Source of the DNA: Nipponacmea schrenckii
Lineage: Eukaryota; Mollusca; Gastropoda; Lottiidae
Length of the DNA stretch: 64,000 nucleotides
NCBI GenBank assembly: GCA_030562195.1
Contig: JAUJPP010000005.1
Location: forward strand, 10,908,826-10,972,825
Direction: 5' to 3'
In this document: one piece after another, positions 57,301 to 64,000 of the stretch
Position numbering within the stretch: the stretch's first letter is position 1
Layout of the letters: every line of letters starts with the position of its first letter
Position numbers and translations under genes: made by a program
The notes under the pieces: generated by a model
What the model was told of the DNA's origin: nothing
Databases searched by the model: none
Seen by the model: only the letters and a program-made list of their open reading frames with translations

Positions 57301-59791
57301 TAAAGATTAAACTTGCAGTCAGTCATTTTAGAACTTCAGACAGACAAGACTGGCAAATACAGAGAAATCAAAAGCCCTGCATCTAGGACAGCTCTATACT
57401 CTCATTCACTATAGAGATGATTTGTCTTTGTTGCTTAGCATCCTTTTGATTCCGTAAGTTCCCATCTTGTTAAACAAATCATTGATTGACCAATAAGTTT
57501 GAAAGTTTGTCTCCAATACAGGTTAGAAGAACAGAGAAACAAAGCAGTAAAAGAAATAGACGTTGAAAAATATGGAAACATTATGGACATAACCCATTTT
57601 GATACAGGCTCGCAGTCGATTCTAGCCTACGCTAGTGTTAACGGCTATCTGGTTGGACTAGATTTACGATCTCCGGAACCTGCATGGTGTTTGAAGAATG
57701 AGCCTCGTTCAGGTAGGGTCAATTTCATACTCAATCATAGATCAACATGTTATATGCAAGTTAGTTATGCTGATCCACCATCTTAAATTTGGACAGTAGA
57801 ATAACCTTTAAACTTTGACCTATATCGATAGAGTTCAAAAAGTCATTTTCTTTCATTTTATTTCCAGGTCTGATTACAACTATTATGCTATTCATCAAAA
57901 GCAATGGCATAGGCTTCCCTGTTGAAAATTTACCCCAAGAGTTCCAAAGTTCATTTAATGTGCTTTTCTAATAACAAGTTTTGCTGTTCATCAAAAGCAA
58001 TATTATTTAATATGATATAAGCTTCCCCTTTAAACTATAACCCCAAGAGTTCAAAAGTTCATTTACTTTCGTTTTATTTCCAGGTCTAATATCAAGTTTT
58101 GTTGTTCAACAAAAGCAATGTTATTTAATATGGATTAAACACACCCTTTGAACTATGACCCTAAAATTTACTTTTACTTTATTTCCAGGTCTAATAACAA
58201 GTTTTGCTGTTCACCATACACAATGTTGGTTAGCTGTAGGAACCAGTAGTGGGGCTCATATCTGCTGGGACATGAGATTTCAGTTACCCATTAATACAAT
58301 CCAACACCCTGCTAGTAAGTATGGGTCACACCCTTTACATCCCTACCCCAATCCCAACTCCAAACAACATTTCATTGACTAAAACAGTGGTCTAGACAAC
58401 CAATTCCTTGAGCCCTTCCACCTGCTCCTTGACTTTCCTATATTATCGACAACCTGTCAGTTAGAATGAAAAGGAAAGATGACTAATTCAGAATCCATTT
58501 ACAGCTAGGTTGACTGGAATAATGAGGAATAATAAAATGTATTCAAGGTCATCAGACTTCACACACTAACCAAGCTAAGAACCCATGACCACTATTCTAT
58601 GTTTTCAATAAAATCATTTTTAATTCAGATGCTCGTGTAAGAAGGTTGATAATGCACCCTCAAGAACAGTCGTGGATAATATCTGCCCCCCAGTGGAATA
58701 ACGAGGTATCCATGTGGGATGTAGAAACTGGGGCCAGACAGAAAGTCCTGTGGGCAAGCCATGCCCCTCCTTTATCAGTTTCACCCAATCAGGTACGACT
58801 TCTTCTTCATTCAAAAATCTTATTTGGTTTGTCAACTTGGACAACCACTTTTAGAGAATCCACATAGTTAATAATGTTTATATGGTATTTAGGTTTATCA
58901 ACTCAACATCCCTTTTAGAGAGTCCACATAGCTAATAATGTTTATTCAGCATTAGGATTGTCATCTAAGTATCCACTTGGCTAATATATTTATTTGATAT
59001 TTATGTTTGCCAGTTAAAAAAAAATCCCATGCAGGGAGTCAACATTATTAGTTCCCATTGCTAGTTTTATTGGCTATTCTAATTTCAGACTAACAACCAT
59101 GCTGTACATGGTATGCATATAGCAGCTACTGATACTAAGGTATTTCTGTTGACTGGTGGGACAGATATGAGGATACGATACTGGGATCTATCTACTCCAA
59201 CCAATTCCTTTGTTATGAGTCATCAACCTACAGATCTAGCTAACACAGCTGTCTCTTATAGGTAATTCTACTGCTTCTTTTCCTCATTGCATACTCTGTT
59301 TCCTAGCCAATACTGCTGTCAGAGTATTTTGCACTCTCTTTAAACTGCATCCTCTATAATCCCTTGTGAACCTGGAGGTTTGCAGAATTCCAGTTGGTAG
59401 ACAGGATCCCTTGTGAACCTGGATGTTAGCCAAAATACCAATCTGTTATGAGCAGAACCCTTGTGACAACCTGGATGTTAGCCAGAACACCAATGGTAGA
59501 CAGGAGCTCTTGTGAACCTAGAGATTTTCCCAAACACCCAAACACCTTTATGAACCTAAGTACCTGAAACTGTTTCTGTTATATTTTAGGTCTCAGTTGA
59601 TAGACGGTACCGAAGTAATCCAGGAAAACTACATGAAGAAACAGGCTAATAGTGAAGATATTCCACGACGAGGACCGGACGCTCCTTCAACCGCCCATCA
59701 TAATATTATCAGTGATATCAGTATTTGTCAGTCTGCTCAATGTCTGGTTATCACTGCTGCTAGAGATGGCGTTATAAAACTCTGGAAATAA
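54301..59791 (+). CDS. PIK3R4: PIK3R4/VPS15, C-terminal 572 aa (12 exons), 5'-incomplete
   Basis: Exons: 54301-54344, 54565-54717, 54854-54905, 55309-55516, 55815-56004, 56741-56871, 57121-57205, 57522-57712, 58189-58314, 58629-58792, 59089-59261, 59590-59791. PIK3R4 is the myristoylated pseudokinase scaffold of the class III PI3K (VPS34) complex in endosomal sorting and autophagy. Seen: a linker with [11 protein letters not shown] and [30 protein letters not shown], then the WD40 propeller: [95 protein letters not shown], and the closing [12 protein letters not shown]. Order and spacing agree with the human protein (about 1358 aa). The N-terminal kinase and HEAT repeats, roughly 780 residues, are absent upstream. 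Two AATAAA signals lie at 60937 and 60980. Confidence 0.95.
56925..57060. repeat. Three 56-bp-type units in a PIK3R4 intron
   Basis: TCATCTAAATGTTGACTTTA, CCAGCTG and TTTAGCTGTCTGTATAG units, same family as the MITE interior at 31650-31990. Confidence 0.75.
57861..58188 (+). repeat. Degenerate ~107-bp tandem copies of a PIK3R4 acceptor and exon start
   Basis: TTTCCAGGTCT[GA]AT plus the first ~30 bases of exon 58189-58314 recur at 57861 and 58077, and without an acceptor near 57967. They are diverged and contain stops. Only the last copy continues into the full exon. Confidence 0.8.
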
Positions 59792-61000
59792 TTGTCTGGT
59801 GCTCTGGGTTTGATTCTTTTCTTACAGACTGTTTTTCTCTCCAAAATATGTTTTTTTCGAAAGCAGTTAGAAACAAGATTTCTAGTCTATACTTGCTCTT
59901 GACTGTTTTTCATCAAAGATAGGCTTTATGCAAAAACCAGGTAAATATATGTCAAACTAAATGACTCTGTATGGTCCTTCTCCGATTTTCATCAAATTTC
60001 AGTGATATCATTGTACTGTCTTTTCTCTTCTGCGTTATCAAAAATGTTCAGAAAAAGCAGTAGATATGAAAACTGAATGCTCTGTATGGTCAAATCTTTC
60101 TTACTTAGCTTGACTGTTTTTCATCAAAATAGGTTTTAGCAAAAACGCAGGTAGAAATGATGTCATCAAACTATTGTAATGGGCTCTGTATGGTCGAAAT
60201 CTTTCTTACTTGTCTTGACTGTTTTTCCAAAAAGGTTTTAGCAAAAAGCAGTAGAAATTGATGTCATCAAACTATTGAAATGGGCTCTGTATGGTCAAAT
60301 TTTTTTACTTGTCTTGTCTGTGTTTATTCAAAAAATGGTCGAAGAAAACAAGCAGTAGAAATGATGTCATCTTGTAAGCTGTTTCAAAATCTTCTTACTT
60401 ATCTTGACTGTTTTCCATCAAAAAAGGTTCAAACTATTGAAATGGCTCTGTATTGTCAAAAATTTTTTACTTGCCTTGTCTGTATTTCGTTAAAAATTGG
60501 TTTAAGTAAACAAGCAGGTAGAAATGATGTCATCTAACAATAGAAATAGTACCTTCAAAATTATTCTTACTTCATGAAGATTTCTATTCTTAATTGGACT
60601 GTATTTCTAAGACTATTTCTTGGAAAAAGGGAGAATGAAGATTATTTCTAGGAAAAGGTGATAACGAAGAAAAAGTTTTTGAAATTGTACACAGAAAAAA
60701 ACAATTTGATGTTGAAACAAGAATAGTTGTCTCTTGAAATACATCTGAATAAATCGAAATTAAATTGTAAAATTTAAAAAAAATCCAACTTTATGTATAA
60801 AGATAATAAAAGAAAATGGCTAAATTTCAGAATTTTAAACGGTAGGCCTACTGTAAATGTTAATATTTTGTTGTTGTTTAAGTGCAATACGACTATTTAT
60901 TTTGTGTATAAAAACTGTTGTTTGCTCTTATTTGAAAATAAATTGTTTTATTTGTAAAAATTGTAAAATTTAAGGTATAAATAAAGCTAAATTATTGATT
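59792..61000 (+). other. PIK3R4 3' UTR with ~105-bp repeats
   Basis: 59880-60540 has about five to six degenerate units with GCTCTGTATGGTCAAAT, CTTGACTGTTTTTCATCAAA and GCAGTAGAAATGATGTCATC. Poly(A) signals AATAAA are at 60937-60942 and 60980-60985. Confidence 0.75.
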
Positions 61001-61785
61001 GTATTTGAATTAAAAACTGTGACCACTGAAGACTTTTGTAATGGTGAGTGAATATTAATTTTTGTGTGCTTTTCCTGTAACTTTTGAAATGCTGAATGTT
61101 TCTTAGACACTTTGTCATCTGTCCTATAGTGAGGTATCTTGGTGCCATTGAAGTGAGTTCGTTGTTTTCGAAATTAACCCTTGTATGCTTTGAAAGAACT
61201 GCTTGTCAATTAATGGAGTAAATTATTGTGGTCTGAATAATAAGTAGTTATGTCCCTTGAATGATACCAGGTAGTAAATGAGAAGAAATTTTGACAAATA
61301 TTTTGTGGTCTAAAATTGTAGAAGTTACGTCCCCTGAATAGTAATTGACAGTTTGCTTATGTGAAGAAATTTGGACAATAAGAGTAAATATTTTCTAGTT
61401 TTGTCTTATTATATACACTGTAGGCATTGTCTGACATCTGTAGCGTCTATTGCACGTATTTTTTGGGTTGAATGTCAATTTTTCAGCGAAACGTCAATAC
61501 AACGATTTGATTAACATTAGTAGGGGAAAGTGGGGCTCATTATTTCGCTGCTGATTTTCTCATAACCAGATCAAAATTGTTATTCAAAATATGCGTGCTT
61601 TATGCCTGGTATGATAAGCATCTTTGCTTACAGTGAAATCTCATCACCCTAACTGTAAAAACGTGAAATTTGATCAAGGGGTAAAGTGGGGTTTGTTGAG
61701 ACACTAGGAGAGAAGCGGCAATTTCTTTCCTTAATTTGAAATCTTGTATGTTTCAGGAGAGAATTGAAGACAGAGTGGATCAGAA
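61001..61785. other. Intergenic, upstream of the ASB13-like gene
   Basis: AT-rich; no repeat or gene recognised. Confidence 0.3.
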
Positions 61786-63205
61786 ATGTCTCTGAGAGGT
61801 ATAGTACTCTATAAAATATAATCCTTTAATTCTTCTGTAACCAGCTGTAAGCTTAGTCAATTTTATCAACTTGTGTCACTTTTCAGAATGAAATTTGAAT
61901 TCCAGTTTATCTACAATGAAATAATTTTACTCTCCATATAAATATTTATATTTTTCAATCGTGATTTGTTAAAATTATCATTTGCATTTAAGTTTTCCCA
62001 TTGGCCTAATGACCTCATCCCCCAAAGCCCAATCAACTTCTTTTACATTTCAGGCAACTCCTACTTAATGCACCAGGCAGCACGTGAGGGAGATATAGAA
62101 CAATTAAACAAGTTGATACACACTGGAGAGCACAATGTAAACAAAGCAAGTTCAGATCTGGTCCGACCTCTCCATGAAGCTAGTTTATCAGGACATCTGG
62201 ACTGTATACAGGCTTTAGTTGAGGCTGGAGCAGAGGTCAGTAGATGGCCTTATGGCAAGGCATGCTTACACTTGATGCTTTAACACCTTTTGAATTTCAT
62301 TTGCAATATTTGGTAGTGTATTTCAGACAATTTTTGATTAAAATAGTAAAAACTTCAGACGCCCTAAAGACAAATATCCTTGACCAATGCCATGTCTGGA
62401 AAAGAAACAGCCTTCTTCCTCTGCTTTATAGTTCACACTGAAAACAATGCATTGGGAGTGTGAAATGGCTCAAAATGTTCTCAATTTCAGGTGAATGCAA
62501 GGAACATTGATGGTGCTACACCATTATGTGATGCCTGTTCTAATGGTAATGTAGATTGTGTTCAATATTTATTAAATCATGGAGCCTTGGTCAATCCACC
62601 ATTATTGATGACATCACCACTACATGAAGCAGTCTTACGAGGCAAGATGTTATTTTCATCATAAAATATTTACTTTTCATTCGAATTAGAAATCAGATTG
62701 TTGGATGGAACGGTCCCTGATACACAGATAAAGTTTGATTCAATCCCAGTTGAGATGAACATTTCAGCTCGGTTTCCCCAGGTCAGTGACATGGAAAAAG
62801 CGTCTACTCGTTTAGATGGGACAATAAACCAAGGTCCAGCATGTTACAGGCTGTGTACATTAAAGATCCCTGACAATTAGTTATAACAAAAAGAGTAGGC
62901 TAATGCTGATGGACTGGCAAAATTCCCTTCATTGTACACTGTATGGCTTTGTCCCATGTCCCATAGGACAGGGCATCTGCATTAGCCCATAAGGTGCAGA
63001 AGAGAGGAATGTAAAACTCCATTCATTTCATTTTATTTCTTGACAATCCTGTAATCTGTTCTTTCTGTAGGTCATACAGACTGTATGGAGTTATTACTAA
63101 AAGCAGGGGCCAGTTTAAATGCCTCTGATTGTCATTTTGGGACACCACTTCATGTTGCTGCTTATAAAGATCACGAACATTGTGCTGCTTTGTTACTTAG
63201 ATACG
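61786..63205 (+). CDS. ASB13: ASB13-like ankyrin-repeat and SOCS-box protein, 5' part (4 exons, incomplete)
   Basis: Exons 61786-61798 (four codons, the least certain), 62054-62235, 62491-62641 and 63071-63205; phases fit. About 160 residues of ankyrin repeats: MHQAAREGDIEQLNKLI, RPLHEASLSGHLDCIQALVE, VNARNIDGATPLCDACSNGN, TSPLHEAVLRGHTDCMELLL, DCHFGTPLHVAAYKDHEHCA. The words ARNIDG-TPLCDAC, VNPP and DCHFGTPLHVA are characteristic of ASB13. ASB proteins bind substrates through ankyrin repeats and recruit Elongin BC-Cullin5 through a C-terminal SOCS box, which would lie beyond the window. The intron after 62641 has a GC donor (GAG|GCAAG). Two other ASB family members are possible alternatives, but ASB13 fits best. 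Confidence 0.87.
62925..63045 (+). mobile_element. SINE copy in the ASB13-like GC-AG intron
   Basis: TTCATTGTACACTGTATGGC, CATTAGCCCATAAGGTGCAG and TGTAAAACTCCATTCATTTC. Shares body and tail with the element at 35615; the head is weak or lost. Confidence 0.65.
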
Positions 63206-63373
63206 GTAAGGTCAATTTGATTCTGGCATGTCTCTTGGATAGGCTGCCTCTAGTGGAGTGAGCCCATTGGGTGTTTGGGCCTGGCTAGGGAGAATCATCC
63301 CCCACCAATTCACCTTTCTCAAAACCTTCGTTCAACAGATTAATTTACAATCTGGCAAGAAATCTCCCACTCC

Positions 63374-63847
63374 TTAAAGGGATAATAGGCGTTAGAACGA
63401 AGATAAAATTTCAAGTTCACTCAAATTTGGACAATAACAGTATAAACCCATCAGTGGACTTACCTATACATCAAAATCCCTCTAAAATCCGATAAATCCC
63501 CAAAATAAAGTAGTTAATCATAAATCGCTTGAGCCATCCATCAAGCGATTTTTAAATCGTGTAAATATAAAGGGAAGTAACTCTAACATGTGAGTTTTCA
63601 CGCGTCCTTGACCCCTACTGTTGAATTCCACAATGATGTTTTAGCGTTGATTTACCAGACGCTTTTATTCTCAAACTGAATGGAATCGTCGCTGGCTCAC
63701 TTTTTTTTAAAATTCCGAATATATTTTTATTGTGGCTTTTTAAAATTTGGTAAAGTGTGGGATGCATACTTATTTAACTAATAGTCAATATGAAACACAA
63801 ATATAAGCCGTAGGACGAGTGTATTCTAACGCCTATTATCCCTTTAA
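63374..63847. mobile_element. MITE with TTAA target duplications
   Basis: TTAA at 63374-63377 and 63844-63847 flanks perfect inverted ends AGGGATAATAGGCGTTAGAA. The 466-bp body has no frame of note. A TTAA duplication is typical of piggyBac-superfamily elements. Confidence 0.85.
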
Positions 63848-64000
63848 GACTTCGCGGCACCAGAATGCATATAGAGCCCAAGCCCTAATTCTATCCTGGT
63901 GACATGGCTGGGAAGGGAGTTCCTCTTCCTGCCCATTTTTTGGGTTTAATTTACCTGTGAGATGTGGAGAGAGAGAAGAGAGGTGGGGTGAGGTTCATGG

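Overview
Eukaryotic nuclear DNA. Genes are split by spliceosomal introns (GT-AG, plus one GC-AG), the sequence is AT-rich, and transposons and minisatellites are dense. The protein families are animal ones: PLAAT, sigma-class GST, aminoacylase-1, an outer-dense-fibre-3/CIMAP-type sperm-tail protein, PIK3R4/VPS15 and ASB13. Polinton and Penelope remnants, the repeat load and general protein resemblance suggest a marine invertebrate, most likely a mollusc; this is an inference from memory of the families. Two runs of exactly 500 N (17508-18007, 53711-54210) look like placeholder gaps of unknown true size.

Layout. (1) 1-16.2 kb: a complete three-exon PLAAT-like gene (811-14080). Intron 1 holds a Penelope-like retroelement sitting inside a Polinton remnant. 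Intron 2 holds a 5.8-kb array of a 41-bp unit and a 30-bp minisatellite. The stop codon is followed at once by 51-bp, 29-bp and 22-bp arrays. (2) 16.4-21.8 kb: an isolated first exon of a sigma GST, the first gap, and dispersed repeats. (3) 21.8-40.1 kb: two head-to-tail aminoacylase-1 genes (ACY1a, 398 aa, 15 exons; ACY1b, 396 aa, 16 exons), both with all expected metal-binding and catalytic residues. They are diverged in most exons but nearly identical in the second part of exon 3 and in the last exon. (4) 40.7-53.4 kb: at least 13 exons of an ODF3/CIMAP-like PG-rich repeat protein, 3'-incomplete at the second gap. (5) 54.3-59.8 kb: the C-terminal part of PIK3R4 (12 exons, linker plus WD40 propeller). 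The kinase and HEAT regions are absent, so the second gap must hide much sequence or a misjoin. (6) 61.8-64 kb: the 5' part of an ASB13-like ankyrin/SOCS-box gene running off the window. All genes are on the + strand.

The genes are unrelated functionally: lipid acyl transfer, glutathione conjugation, amino-acid deacylation, sperm axoneme structure, PI3P/autophagy signalling and ubiquitin ligase adaptor. There is no operon-like logic. What stands out is local genome remodelling: exon-restricted homogenisation between the ACY1 copies, a possible newly created intron in ACY1b, a tandemly duplicated exon, decoy splice acceptors made by short tandem duplications in two genes, SINE-like elements with different RNA-derived heads but one shared tail, a TTAA-flanked MITE family, and minisatellites that touch coding ends. 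I translated exons by eye and joined them by splice phase; no transcript evidence or database search was available.
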